DNA of 50,009 nt from Chromera velia (taxonomy: Eukaryota; Sar; Chromeraceae). Numbering within the stretch: the first letter of the stretch is position 1; each line of letters starts with the position of its first letter. Made by a program: the position numbers and the translations under genes. Under the pieces are notes generated by a model. It was not told where the DNA came from and ran no database searches. It was given only the letters and a program-made list of their open reading frames with translations. Below are positions 36,301 through 47,442 of the stretch, one piece after another. Where the stretch lies: assembly GCA_018398765.1 (NCBI GenBank), contig JAHBMJ010000329.1, forward strand, positions 1-50,009, read 5' to 3'.

Positions 36301-39300
36301 CATCCTCCTCGTGCCCCCCTTCCACGTCGGTGAAGCGCCCCACTCTCTTCCCTTCAGAACAAGAAGCCCCCCTCACCCCCTGCACGTCGTCTCCGCTGTC
36401 TCTGTTCTCTTCGCTTGCCTCTTCTACGCAGACTTGCTGAGAGAGCCTCAGAGCCTGTAGACATGCTAGCTCGGCCACCTCTGCTCTCCTCTGACTTGCT
36501 GCCAAGAGCTGACCGAGGTACCTCCTGGTCCTTTCCAGCTCTGCTGCCTGGTCTATCAACAGGGCCCTGCACGCAACATGCATCATTGCAACATTGGTCT
36601 ATCAACAGGGCCGTGCACGCAACATGCATCATTGCAACATTGGTCTATCAACAGGGCCCTGCACGCAACATGCATCATTGCAACATTGGTCTATCAACAG
36701 GGCCCTGCACGCAACATGCATCATTGCAACATTGGAACATGACTACTTGCTCACTCATTCAGTTGTTGACAAACCGACCACACACACACACACACACAGA
36801 CAAGATAGATTTCGTCTCGTCTGTCACCACCTACCCCGCTAATTCTACAAAATCCCGACTGGTAGAAAGAAGCAACGAAATGGAACAGCACGAGCAAAGG
36901 AAGGGACTGCAGGTACGTCTGTGGAGAGGAAAGGGATCTACGAAGAAGAATGGAAGAGGCAAGAGAGGGAAAAAGAAACTTTCCCGTCGTAGAGAGTCGA
37001 ATAAACCTAGCTCCATACAGCTCACTTTCAACCCTTCCCGCTGAGCCAGCCAGACAGACAGACACGCAGACCCACCCAAGCCGCGCTTGTTTGTCCTTGC
37101 CCTCTGCCGATTCCTTTCTGTTGGCAGCTGCAGAAGTAGCCGGAGACGGGAAGGATTCCCCCCGAGGCTGCTGGGAGGGGCAGTGACGATTATTGATAAC
37201 CTGCCCTGCACCCACTCCTTCTCCTTCTCCACCTCTCTCTCCTTCGCCTTCTTCCCGGGAAAACGCTTCGTCACTACCACCCATTCCTCCCGGACGTTGG
37301 TGCTTCAACAAAGACGACGAGGAAAGGGAGTTGGAAGCCCCAACGCCGTGCTTGCCAGCCTCCAGATTTTCTTCATCATGGCTGCTGTCGGTCTGCACCT
37401 CCCTCTCTTTTGTGCCTCTTTCCACCCCTCTCGGCAAATCAGTCTCTCTCTCTGTTTCCGTTTCTGCATCGGCTCGAGAGGAACAGGACCAGGACCCCGG
37501 CAACGGCACCGCATCAGTCGCTGCGTCTGCCGTTGCCGGGGCCTTTTCTTTCATGAGTAGTGAAGGAGACGGAGAGACTGCAGCTAGGCGCGCCTCAAGA
37601 ACTCGTTTCTCGTGCTCCAACATGACCTTGTCGGTTCGGAGCTTTGGCATCTCTACTTTCAAATAGTCTTCCAGCTCCGAAATGCGGGATTCGGCGTTGT
37701 GATAACGTTGAGCAAGCTGCTCGTATGTCGCGATTGGTACAGACGACAGTGACAAAAGAGGCGGGAGAGACGAAGAAGAAGAACGGATCTTCTGCTGAGA
37801 GTCTCCTTCGGCAGCAGGAAAAGAAACGGAGTCTGCTCCCGCTACTGCAGCAGCAGTCCTGGGGCCAGACTCCAAAGCAATACCTCCTCCTACCCCGAAC
37901 GGACCCTGTTGTTGGCTTTGCTGATGCGACGACCGGCTGATCTGATGGAGGGACCTTAGTTCCTTTCGGAGTCTCGCGACTTCGTCTCTCGAAGTCTCCT
38001 CCACTCTCGCTGCTTTCTTTTTCTCCTGCTCTGCCTCCGCTCTCGCCTCCTCCACCTCACGGCGGCTCTGGGCCTGCTCGGCCGCGTGTACTCCCGCCTG
38101 TTGTCTGATATAGGCTTCTAATTCTGCAACCCTCAGAAAGGGGGCTCTGCTGTCCGAAGATCCCTCAGCAGGCCCTCCCCCCGACTGCGCACCTCCAGCC
38201 GTCGCACCGTTCCGCTCCCGCTCCTTCTGATGCTGCTTAGTTGACTGCTGCTGCTGCTGCTGCGACTGGTGTTTGGCCGACCAGCGGAGTGAACCGGCGC
38301 CCCCGGCCCTCCCCTGCCCCCCCCCCCCAAAGCCAGAACCAGAACCGGCATTTGCAACTGAATGCTCCGGACGATCCGACCCTCCTACTCCTCCTGCAAG
38401 CAATTGAGAGAACAAAGAAAAAAACAATGCAACACGCGGACTTACTCAAAAGAAGATTTTTAAAAAGTAGCCAGCGACAGGGGAATGGAGGGAGGGAGAG
38501 AGGGATGGAGTCTCGAGAACGGTCACTCTGGCTGGATTCAACTAGGAGGCAGCGCTGCATTCGACTAGCATTGTATTGTTTTGATTGGCCTGCGATCGCC
38601 TTCTTGGTGCATGATGCATCGAGAGGGATCCATTTCAAAATGTCTCTCTAGATAGGTGCATGCATGCATGTCTATCAGCTGGTTCACACACATATATATA
38701 CATGCATGCATGCAGGTGTGAACACAAGCAGGCGCGTAAAAAAAGGTTGGGAAATACGTCTTGCCTCCTCCTTCTCTTGCCAATGGCTGTCGGTGGTCTC
38801 TCTGCGTTCTCTCTGAAGGCAACAACACAAAGTAGCGCCCCAGCGAAAAGAAAAGAAAACAGACGGAAAGGAAGGACCACATCCATGCAACAGGGCAACC
38901 CCCATGGATGCAAATAAATGCATGACCTGACTGACCTCCTTGCACACCTTGAAGAAGCATCCGTTCCTCCTCGAGCATCGCCAGCCTCCGAAGTGCTTTG
39001 TCTCTCTCCTTTTCCTGCAAGCAAGCGGGGGAGAGGCAGCACGGGACGGGACGGGACAGGAAAGGGTTTAAAAAAAAAAAAAACCTTCATTTTGAGCAAA
39101 TCGGGAGAGAGCCGTTTGCTACCTTGCCTGAGTTCCTTCCTTTCAAATAGAGGCGCATATGCGTTCGCGGGTGACCCTGACAAAAGCAGTCCATGTCTGA
39201 ATTCCGATTCATTCTGTCTCTCCACTGTAAAAATAGAAGGAAGAAAATAAGGCAAAAATGCGTGGTGATGTCATCGACATCACGGAAAGAAAGAGAAAGA

Positions 39301-42300
39301 AAGAAAGAAAGAAAGAAAGAAAAGAAAGAAAGAAAGAAAGAAAGAAGCGAGATATGAGTGCGCGCTTTTCAGACCTCAAGGATAGATCACGCGAGGAGAG
39401 GAGAGGAATGCTTCATTCAGAGAGACTCTGTCAGTCAGTCAGTCAGTCAGTCTGTCGGGCTGCTTTGGGAGGGCTGAAAGAAAACACAGGGGAGGGAGGC
39501 AATGAACTGGGGGGGGATGCTAAGCGTGATTCATGAGAGATGTAGATAGAAGCCAGACATACCCACATACCGCGATGCTTGCAGTGTTTCTCATTCTCTC
39601 TGCTTCCTCTTTGGCCCCTCTGAGCTCAAGACTCTCCCTTCGGTGAAGGTTGAGCGATTCTTCGGTTACTCTCAACTCTTTCAGGACTTCCTCATACTTC
39701 CGTCTCACCAAACCGAGTTCATCCACCTCCTCCTCCCCCTGAGACCCCATCGCAGATCCCATACTACGCGTCTTCGGAAGACTGCGAAGACTGGACTGGG
39801 AAGGGTGAGGGTTGCCCAGCAGACCCCCTTGAGACGGGGGCGGTTGAAGGAGGGGCGATTGCTGCTGCTGCTGGTGCTGCCTTTGACCTATAGTCATCAT
39901 GTGGGAGGAGTCCTTTTCCCCCCCGTGAGTGCCTTTCTGCTCTTGATCTTCGATCTCTTTCTTTCTCAGATTCAAAAGGGCACGTCGCAGCGATACCGAT
40001 ACTTCCTCGCTTGCCCCCCGCTCCTTCTCTTTGTCCTTCCCCTTCTCCCCGTCACCATCACCAGTCTTCTGTCTAGCTAGTCGCGCATGACCGTACTGGT
40101 GCGTAGGGGAAGGGGACTGGGAAGACGCACCGGCAGCATTTGGGGCGCCTGCCACAATCTCTGCAGCGCCTGCCGAGGTTTTTCTAGTCTGGCTGGCGTG
40201 GCTTTTTGTATGGGGTGTGTCGGAGGAAAAAGGAGCGGCGGGGGATAGAGAAGCACTGTGCTGCTCCAACGAAGCAATGCGGTAGCATTCTTGCGAAGAG
40301 GCCGTAGCAGAACCAGAGGAAGGCACAGTGACAGCAGAAGGCGGAGACGGAGGCAAAAGCTTAATGGCTGCTGACTCGTCTGCCACCATCGTTCTATTCA
40401 CATTCGGACAACTACTGTCCCCGTCTCTAACTTCCTCTTCTCCAACCACAGCCACATCTCCACATTCGTTTTTCTTTTCCGACAAGGGGAAGTTTTCCCC
40501 CTCCCCCTTTTGTGAGTAGTGCAAATTCAGACCCCCATGTATTGGGAGCATGGCTCGCTGCCCCACCCATGAGGGGATGTCCTTCTCCTTTCTACCCCCA
40601 TTTCCACTTCCACCTCCGCCCCCAGAACCGACAGCCACAGCCCCCGTTTTATATCTAGGGTCCGAAAACACAGGCCCCAAGGCGTCCTTGAGGACAGCCA
40701 AGATTCGTGGGACTGGCGCTCTTCTCTCTCTATTCACACGCCTGGGCCCTCCTTCTTTCTCCCCTTCTCCGTCTCTGATCATGTGTTCACCTTCTGCGAC
40801 TGATCTGTCAGCACCCGGAAACCCCGGGTGGGGGCCTCTGAGAGAACTGGATGACCCTCCCGTCTCCTCGTTGGAAGAAGAGGAAGGGGGAGGAGGAGCT
40901 GCAGGACAGGCTCCCGCTCCCAATGCCCGACTGCTGGCATCTGCGGTTGCAGGGGTGGAGGCGAAAGGAAACACGTGCTGATGCGAAGATTCTTTTCCAC
41001 CAACTCCAGCAGCCTGTTTCTGCTGATGGTTCTTTCCCTTCTCTTGTTTCTGCTCCTCCTCCTCCTCCGTCAGCAACTCGAACAACCGCGCAATTTTATC
41101 CATCTTGAGCCGAAACTCTCGTTCGATGTCATTCTTCTCACGGGTTAGAGCGGAGTGCCGGCGACGCCACAAATCCGCTTCCATCCTCCACTTTGCCACA
41201 AATCCATCCCGGGTTTCCCTTCCCCCCCTGTCCTCCTGCTCCTCCTGCACATTCCCCCCCCCCGTTCGACTGCTGCTGCGATCCGGTACTCCCACCGAAA
41301 CTCCGCCTGCAGCGTTCCGCCCAACACCACCTGCTTCCGCCCCGCCGACTGAGGCAACAGACTGGGATGTGCTGCCTTGCGGCGGCTGCTGCTGTGTGTC
41401 TCTGCGAAGAAGTCTGTTCGTTTCTTCTTGCATCCGCAAGACGTCAACGTGCAGACCCTCATTTTCACACTGCAGTTGAAAATTCGCTCTCATCACCTCT
41501 TCAAGCTTTCGACGCGTCTCGACCAACTTCTGCTCAAGACAGGCCTCACTCTCGGCGTCGTACCGCCAAATGCTGCTGTTGCCTAGGTCGGTGGGACGGG
41601 AAAAGAGAACCGCGCCGCCCCGAACAGGTGTGGCGGCGGGAACTGCGGGAGTGCCTGTGGAGGCGGGGGAGGGCGCGGGTTTGCAGTTCGTTTCCGATGA
41701 GGCTGACACGGGGGCTACTCCTGCTGGTGGTTGTGGCGGAGCCTCGACAGACCACCCTTCGAAGGCACCAGCAGCAGCAGAGATCGAAGCGGGGTCGTGG
41801 GTTGAAGGTCTTGAAGGGGTTTGTAGGACTGACGCCTGTTTCTGGGGCTGCTTCGTTTCCCCCCTCATCGTTTTCGCTCCCTTCGTTTCTCTTTCACTTT
41901 CTCCTTGTGGAGCCTCTGCACTTGCTGCGATATTGACATTGAAGATGGTGGTGTTTTCGCTAGTCTTGGCAGGAGCACTGGTGGATGTGAGAGGGGTAGG
42001 GAGGGGCACCTCAGGCAGGTAGGAGATTCGAGGATGGGTGGGTGCAGCCTTTGGGTTTGCTTGAGCGTGAGATGGTTGGGGAAACGAGTGAGCAGCGGCG
42101 GTAGAGTGCAGTGGAGGGGGTGGAGGTGGAGGGGGCGGGCGGGGCGCAGAGGGAAAAGGGGTTAGTTTGCGCTCTTGGGTTTGTGCGTGATTCGGCAGAA
42201 CTGAAGACGAAGAAGAAGCAGAGGGGAGAGCGAGGTTTCCATTTGCCCCTGACTGCTGCTGCCACGTAGGAGCCCCCATTTCTGCAGAAAGAAGCGGGGA

Positions 42301-42680
42301 TGGTGCTGTGTGGAAGGAATCGAAGAAGGCAGAAAGGAAGAAAGAGAAAAGGGGCAAGAGCACCAGTCTTGCAATCATTTTAGGGGAGGAAAAAGAGGGG
42401 AATGACAACGAACCGACTGGGTGACACTAACAGAAGAAACCGGGAAAAAAGTGAGCTGACAGAATGTGAAAATATGGATTCAACAGCTCCCAGTACGAAA
42501 GCCGACATAAATCTTCAACAAGGCTTGAAGAGACGTGCATTTCTGTGGAAAGCAAGAAGAGACACCTCAAGACCAAACCTAAAGATTTCCCCCCTACCCA
42601 CTTGATCCCAACAAAAGAAATGACTTACCAAATGACGTTCCTATATGCGGCAGTCTGTATGCCTCTTTTGGGGTCGCCAT
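25999..42680 (-). CDS. Giant coiled-coil/low-complexity protein, 11 exons, about 4,002 residues
   Basis: Family not recognised. Reading GT-AG junctions on the minus strand gives exons 42629-42680, 39571-42281, 39123-39224, 38948-39014, 37076-38393, 34651-36566, 33356-34185, 32677-33032, 31083-31968, 30622-30704 and 25999-29686. The summed length is 12,009 bp, divisible by three, and all ten junction phases agree, which supports one gene. It starts at an ATG in good context (ATGGCG) followed by a strong GTAAGT donor. Predicted coiled coils by heptad appearance: about 259-311, 378-430, 869-977, 1065-1135, 1200-1250, 1417-1460, 2320-2345, 2455-2510 and 2748-2800. Between them are Pro-, Ser-, Gly-, Gln- and Glu-rich segments, including a run of nine Pro; the last exon (about 1,230 residues) is almost wholly disordered. 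A cytoskeletal or scaffold role is plausible from architecture only. The least certain exons are 39123-39224 and the donor at 37076. Confidence 0.72.
29916..30146 (+). repeat. CAGA, CA and GA microsatellites in an intron of the giant gene
   Basis: Several (CAGA)n blocks followed by a long (CA)n and a (GA)n tract. On the coding (minus) strand these are CT-, GT- and TCTG-rich, the same kinds of repeat seen on the sense strand of the dynein assembly gene. Confidence 0.9.
30272..30335 (+). repeat. (CTGT)n(CTTT)n(CT)n repeat
   Basis: Compound tetra- and dinucleotide repeat in the same intron, in the opposite orientation to the block at 29916-30146. Confidence 0.88.
32290..32412 (+). repeat. (GATT/GGTT)n tetranucleotide array
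   Basis: About 30 units of GATT and GGTT in changing blocks within an intron of the giant gene. Translated on the minus strand it gives a long but meaningless Asn/Gln/Ile repeat that makes the neighbouring exon look longer than it is. Confidence 0.88.
34465..34556 (+). repeat. (GGAA)n repeat
   Basis: GGAA units with a few AGAA and GGGA variants in an intron just upstream of the exon at 33356-34185. Confidence 0.9.
36551..36734. repeat. Four 46-bp tandem copies spanning a splice acceptor
   Basis: The unit starts at 36551, 36597, 36643 and 36689; copies are identical except for one C/G difference in the second. Each copy carries the minus-strand sequence GTGCAG followed by GGCCCTGTTGATAGAC, that is, the 3' splice site and first bases of the exon 34651-36566. 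The copy nearest the exon keeps the reading frame; the others give acceptors 46, 92 and 138 bp further upstream. Confidence 0.95.
39286..39346 (+). repeat. (GAAA)n repeat
   Basis: GAAA/AAAG units with one interruption, in the intron between the exons at 39571 and 39224 of the giant gene. Confidence 0.9.
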
Positions 42681-43609
42681 GAGGGCCGTTGAGGAAGCAG
42701 AAACGGAAGAACTTCCGTTGCACTCCTCAGTCGTTGGGCTCGATGCTATCTCACTGGTCTGCCACATCATTCCTCAGATGTCCCGACAAAAAAATGATCA
42801 GATAATTTAGATACTGCAATATAGAACTTCCAGCATCGGTAGGCAGGATTCAAAAAGACCTGGTCCCAAAAAGCAGCGTAGGGTCGAACAACCGGCGTGA
42901 CTCTCTTCTTTATACAGAGGTCTATGTACAACCACCCACGAATGAACAAACTCTTCAAAGACTGAACAAGCCAAAACCTGCAGAACCCACGCTCAGAGCC
43001 TGCAAACGGATATGGCCCACTTCTGTACAGAGTCTCTTTCGTCCTTCTCTGCTGCTCCTGACCTAGACATGCAGACAGTCCAAGCTTTCCCACTAGCTGG
43101 AAGCATTCTGCAGTGAAGTTACTGTGTTGCCACCTTTTGCCATCTGCGCGCATCGCAATTTCGCAAAGGCTTTTTTATTTCCTCGCGCACGCGTATACAC
43201 GGCCGCGCGCGTTGATTGGATTATATAGCCCTCCCCTCGCCCGCCGCCCCCCGCGCAGTTAATTCCTCTCCGTTCCTCTCATACATTTTTTAACACTATA
43301 TTTAACTTTATGATAATTGAATCAGATTGATAATTTTGGGCTCAACTCGTAGCCTACCGTAGCCGTTGTATGTGATTACTTCTAAGCAAACTGCTGGCAT
43401 GGGTAGGCACGGGAGTGCTGGGGAGAATTTACTAAGGCGGAAAGGTAACCGAGTGCAAAACACATAGAGACATATCTAAAAATTATTTAGCCCGTAGCTC
43501 CTTGTCCAATTATGCTTAGTCGCTAGTCTGAAGCCTTTTGGGGAATTGGTGAGGCCCAGTATGGTCAAACTGACACTCAGGAGCTGCTTGCCGGCCTAGG
43601 AGGGGGGGG
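42681..43609. other. Upstream region of the giant gene
   Basis: Presumed 5' UTR and promoter of the minus-strand gene starting at 42680. A 128-codon minus-strand ORF (42767-43153) has no recognisable domain and may be a fortuitous or upstream ORF. At about 43218-43225 the minus strand reads CTATATAA next to a GC-rich stretch, a possible TATA element for transcription to the left. The right end (about 43595-43609) is a G run that abuts the LINE. Confidence 0.45.
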
Positions 43610-43612
43610 GGG

Positions 43613-44350
43613 GTGAATGCATCTCTGCACATTTTCAGTGTCTATCTCCTCCAATCGGGGGCAGAGAAGAAACTAAGAAACAATGAACCGAAAGAGATAG
43701 AGAGAGAAACGCTTCTTAACATAGTCTGTAATGTTCCGCTATACGACCTTCGCATTGTGGCAGGAGACTTCAATTGCCACATAGGAAAGGAGGTCCTTAA
43801 GGGAATTTCATGGGAAAAGGAACAGATCGAGGGGGCGGGTGACTTACAAGAGATCTTAGGGGGTAAGGGGGAAGAAACAATCGAGGGACTGTCTCGCCGC
43901 TCTGCCTGTCGTTCAATCGTAAACGAACCAGGAAGAGCTGCCATTCGCTTTTATAAGAAAGCAAACCTTCTTCTCTTGAATGGCCTGTCTTGGAAAGATA
44001 AAAAGAAAGGGATTGAAGTCAACTTCACAGGGGCTTACACTTATTATGAAGGGGATACCCCAGCTACGGTCATTAATTTGTTTTTGGTTGATCCTCCTCT
44101 TTTTGGTTTATGGAATTCTTTTTGGGTTGAGCTACAGCCTGACACAGCCCCCGAATATGCGGCCGTTTTTCTATCTCTCAACCTCTCATCTCCACCAAAA
44201 TTGAATGACAACTCACCGCCTCACCCTTCCCTCGTCCCATCCCCTTCTTTCACAAAGCCAGGAAGGCAAACGCCGGTCACCAATGATGAGATGATGCCTC
44301 TGGCAACTTCGGTAAAAGATTTAGCAGGGAAGCTTTGGCCTGGGTTGTAG
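43613..44350 (+). pseudogene. LINE endonuclease (APE-type) fragment
   Basis: An open frame with IVAGDFNCHIG, the conserved GDFN block of exonuclease-endonuclease-phosphatase folds. NEPGRAAIRFYKKANLLLLNG and TVINLFLVDP follow, corresponding to the later strands of the fold. The usual first 80 to 100 residues, with the catalytic Asn/Glu, are missing. The ORF ends at a TAG at 44348-44350; downstream plus-strand frames continue the linker. Confidence 0.82.
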
Positions 44351-44980
44351 GACGCCAGGATTCAGGAATCAAAAAAAGAAGGCAAGCCTATTCCATCCAT
44401 ACCTTCGCCTCATTCCTAGCCTCCTCCTCCCCCCCTCTTCCCCCCTCCCCTTGTGTCCGCCCCTTCTTTCTACCCCACTACTCAGATATCACCTTCTGCC
44501 TTTCCGTCTTCCACTTCTTCTATCTCTGTGCCACCGAGAAGCTAAATAGCCAGACTCACCCAACAGTGGGAGCATGTACTCGCGCAACCTAAGGAGACAA
44601 AATGAAAGCCAACTCATCCGAGGAAAAGTGAAAGGAAGGAAAAGGCTGTTGCACCTTGGAGGGATCAAGAATGCAAGGAGATTCAGAAGAGAGTTAGATC
44701 TGCAGAAAGAGAATGGAAGGAAGAAAGGGAACTCTGGGGGGATGAAGACGAGCGGTGCATCACAGCAAAGAGAAAGATGAACAGGTTAAACAGAGAGAGG
44801 GGGAAGTTGATAGCAAGAAAAAAGAGAAAGTATACCATTCTTCAGGTAGAGAGACTTGCGGAAGAAGCTGCTAAGGACCCAGTAGCCCTATAGAAATAGA
44901 GGATGGAGAAAAAAAAGGCAGAGAGTGGGAGTGAGGGAGAAAAGCCGTCTGCCTTTTTGTTTTGAAATTTTTGGGCCGAT
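44351..44980 (+). pseudogene. LINE linker between endonuclease and RT
   Basis: Broken frames encode a Pro/Ser-rich stretch and then a Lys/Glu/Arg-rich helix (from about WRDQECKEIQKRVRSAEREW) that resembles the basic helical linker before LINE RTs. Stops and frame changes prevent a continuous reading. Confidence 0.55.
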
Positions 44981-46260
44981 GTGTTCAGTGGGGACGGACT
45001 GGAGCCTCAAAAGAAGGAGGAAATACCAGCTCCCCCCCCGGCACCTTTCTTCTCTTTCGATAAATGTGAGAAGATCCTGAAGGCAATCGACCTAAAGAAG
45101 GCAGCCGGCCTCGAAAGAATCTCCCCTGCGCAGGTACATTTATGCTTTTCCTCTTCTCGTCTGTCTCATTTTCTTCTTTTCATTTTCTTCAATCTTTTTT
45201 TCCTTTTTTCTTTCTAGCCAGAAAAGTGGAACTTCATTCGAATCGCTCCTGTTCTAAAAGGTCACGTCTCTCCCTCTTGTGACGAATGGAGGCCCATACA
45301 CATCGTCTGCCTTCTGGCAAAGTTGTTCGCGTTGTTGATGGATAGCCGTTAAGGGAGACAACGAATATAGATGAACGATGGGTGGATTTCAGGAAGGGGG
45401 TCGGTACATTGTCAAGGGAAGCGATAGCTGCTCTTCATGCTCTCACAGCTTCAGCAAAGAAGAGACACAGACCCCTCCTTGCAGCGTTTGTTGACTTCAG
45501 CAAGGCATTTGACCAAGTACCCAGAAAGAAAATGATTGACAGACTTAGAGAGGAAGGAGTCAGCAAGAAGAACGTGTGCATGATTTATTCCATATATATG
45601 AATGTGTGGGGAAGGGTGGATGGGTCGGATTGGGTCTTTCCCAAAAGTGCAGGGGTAAAACAGGGAGATCCACTTTCTCCTCTTCTTTTTCTTTTGTTTA
45701 TTAATAATATTCATTCTGCTCTGAGTGTTGAAGAGAGGGAAGCTGATAACGGCTTGGATGGGGAATCAGATACGAATAAAAGACAGAGGGGGGGAGAATG
45801 CAGAGAGAGGAGGGAGGAGAGTGAAACAACGGAGCAGCGACCCCGCATCCCTGGGGAGGTAAGATTGGCGGACTTACTGCTTAAGAGCATAGGTTACGCA
45901 GACGATCTTGTTATTTTTGCTCACTCTTCTTCTGACCTGCAGTGGCGTTTGGACCGTTTGGCCTCTTATTGTCAGGAACATGGGTTGAAAGTGAATTTAA
46001 AGAAAACAAAAGTTCTTGCACTCTCAGGCTCAGGAAGGGAAATAGAAGGGGAAATGACTTTTGAAAGGAAGACAGTTGAACGTGTAGAGAGTTATAAATA
46101 CCTTGGGTGTCGTGTGTTTGAGGAAGAGGACCCAAGAAAGTCAGTTAGAGACCGACTTGAAAGTGCTGAACGCTGTTTGGGGGCAGTGATAGGCACTTGT
46201 TTATCCTTAGGTCCTTTGCCCCCTCGATGCAAAGTTTGTTTACTGCAGGCGCTCTAGGAG
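44981..46260 (+). pseudogene. LINE reverse transcriptase, interrupted
   Basis: It starts with KILKAIDLKKAAGLERISPAQ (motif 0). An 84-bp pyrimidine-rich GT...AG segment (45134-45217) follows, then PEKWNFIRIAPVLKG and WRPIHIVCLLAKLFALL in the same frame. After a frameshift near 45348 come FRKGVGTLSREAI, AFVDFSKAFDQVPR (motif A, catalytic Asp), GVKQGDPLSPLLF (motif B), an acidic/basic insert of about 60 residues, GYADDLVIFA (motif C, YADD), GLKVNLKKTKVL and ESYKYLGC. All three catalytic Asp are present. A TAG at 46255-46257 interrupts the frame before the C-terminal region. Confidence 0.92.
45134..45217 (+). other. Intron-like segment inside the LINE RT
   Basis: 84 bp starting GTACAT after CAG and ending in a long T/C tract and CTAG. 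It is exactly 28 codons long, contains one stop (the final TAG), and its removal joins two RT segments in frame. See findings. Confidence 0.6.
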
Positions 46261-47235
46261 CCGGTGGCAACGTACTCGCTGGAAGCCTTGCCGGTAAGTC
46301 AGAGAGATATCGTTGCACTTGATGCATTGCAGCTTCGATTTGTGTGCTGGACATTCCGTTTGCCCTATAACTCTTTTAAGGTGCCAACTTTGGTTTCGGT
46401 TGGTGTACGTCCCATGAGAGAGATCCTTTTTTATCGGTTGGGAGGTTTCATAGAAAGCATAAAAAGAACAGAAAAGGAGGTTCCTCGGGCAGTCTGGGAT
46501 GCATGGTATAGATCACTGACCCCGGTATGGGCTAATTCAGCCAGTAGCATACTTCAGACAATCGTACCAGATCTTTTGAGAAAAGAAAGCCAGAGAAGGA
46601 GAAACGGAACGAATAAATGGACACTCAGGCAGAAAGCGAAGGAAAAGGAAGCCTCAGAATGGTTGTCGGAATTGTTGACTTCAAGACCTGTCGGCGAGTA
46701 TAGGCTCAGCCGTTCATGTGGCATCTATCCATGCAATACCCGACTAAGTAATTTTCAGATAGAGAACCGATCGCACCAGCGTCTGGCCATGTTGCTTTTA
46801 GGGGGGAGGGTTAGAAGGGGGTGAGGTTACACAATTCAATTGTGTACTCTGCCTGGCTCTCTCTTGTCTGGTAGTTCTCTTTTCACTTCTCTCCTTCGAG
46901 CATGTGCTGGTAGGGGAAAGAGACACGGTAGATCCTGCGAAGAACACTGTATTCACTGTCCTGCAATCGAATGCAAAAAGATGATCGACGATGTGGTGCA
47001 TCGATTGTCTGTGTGCGTACGAACAGAGCAGCTTGGATCTAAACTTCACTCGCTGGCAGAGAGAGTGAAAGAGAGAACAGGAATCGGTGAAAGGGTCTGC
47101 AGAGCAAGATGGACTGCTACAGCTGGGGGAAGAGGTATCGGGGAAGAAAAGACATATGTAAGAGAGCTCGTTTCATTCATTGTAGACCGGGAGCCAAAGA
47201 AGGCAACTGCACTGATCGAAGCTTGTTTAAAATAA
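46261..47235 (+). pseudogene. LINE C-terminal region with CCHC motif
   Basis: Continues in frame after the TAG: a thumb-like region with DALQLRFVCWTFRLP, then to a TGA near 46824. A second frame (46840-47235) holds CIHC...H...C in the spacing CX2CX13HX4C, the type of zinc motif found at the C-terminus of many LINE proteins. It ends about 200 bp before the repeat tail. Confidence 0.75.
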
Positions 47236-47426
47236 GTGCACGCACGTACATGCACGTCTTGTGTGGTTGTTCAGCCTTTAGCTTCAGCCTAGGCTGCGGA
47301 GGGTCGTGGTTGTTCATATTCATGCAGAAACAGGCTAAGCAGCGGCGGTTTGCTCCTTTTGTTTACAACTGCATGCATGGGTTGCCATTTGTCTCTGGTT
47401 TCAGAGACTCTAGGCTTAACCACAAT

Positions 47427-47442
47427 TAAGTAAGTAAGTAAG
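47427..47442 (+). repeat. (TAAG)4 LINE 3' tail
   Basis: Four TAAG units at the junction between LINE-derived sequence and unrelated flank, as expected for LINEs that end in a short tandem repeat instead of poly(A). Confidence 0.8.

Larger units (their letters stand above)
43610..47442 (+). mobile_element. LINE (non-LTR retrotransposon), 5'-truncated and decayed
   Basis: About 3.8 kb on the plus strand with, in order, an APE-type endonuclease fragment, a charged linker, a reverse transcriptase with LINE-type motifs, a C-terminal CCHC zinc motif, and a (TAAG)4 tail. The endonuclease lacks its N-terminal third, so the copy is 5'-truncated as usual for target-primed reverse transcription. Several stops and frameshifts interrupt it. 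No clear target-site duplication is visible. The endonuclease plus C-terminal zinc motif excludes R2-type elements, but the exact clade cannot be set by eye. Confidence 0.9.

Noticed and set aside
36551-36734. CRISPR-like array
   Set aside because: The copies are directly adjacent with no variable spacers and overlap a eukaryotic exon boundary; this is a plain tandem duplication.
42279-42408. Signal-peptide-like start (ATG at 42408) for the giant gene
   Set aside because: The hydrophobic stretch is a pyrimidine-rich intron end: a TGCAG acceptor at 42282 joins in phase to an upstream exon with ATGGCG and a GTAAGT donor.
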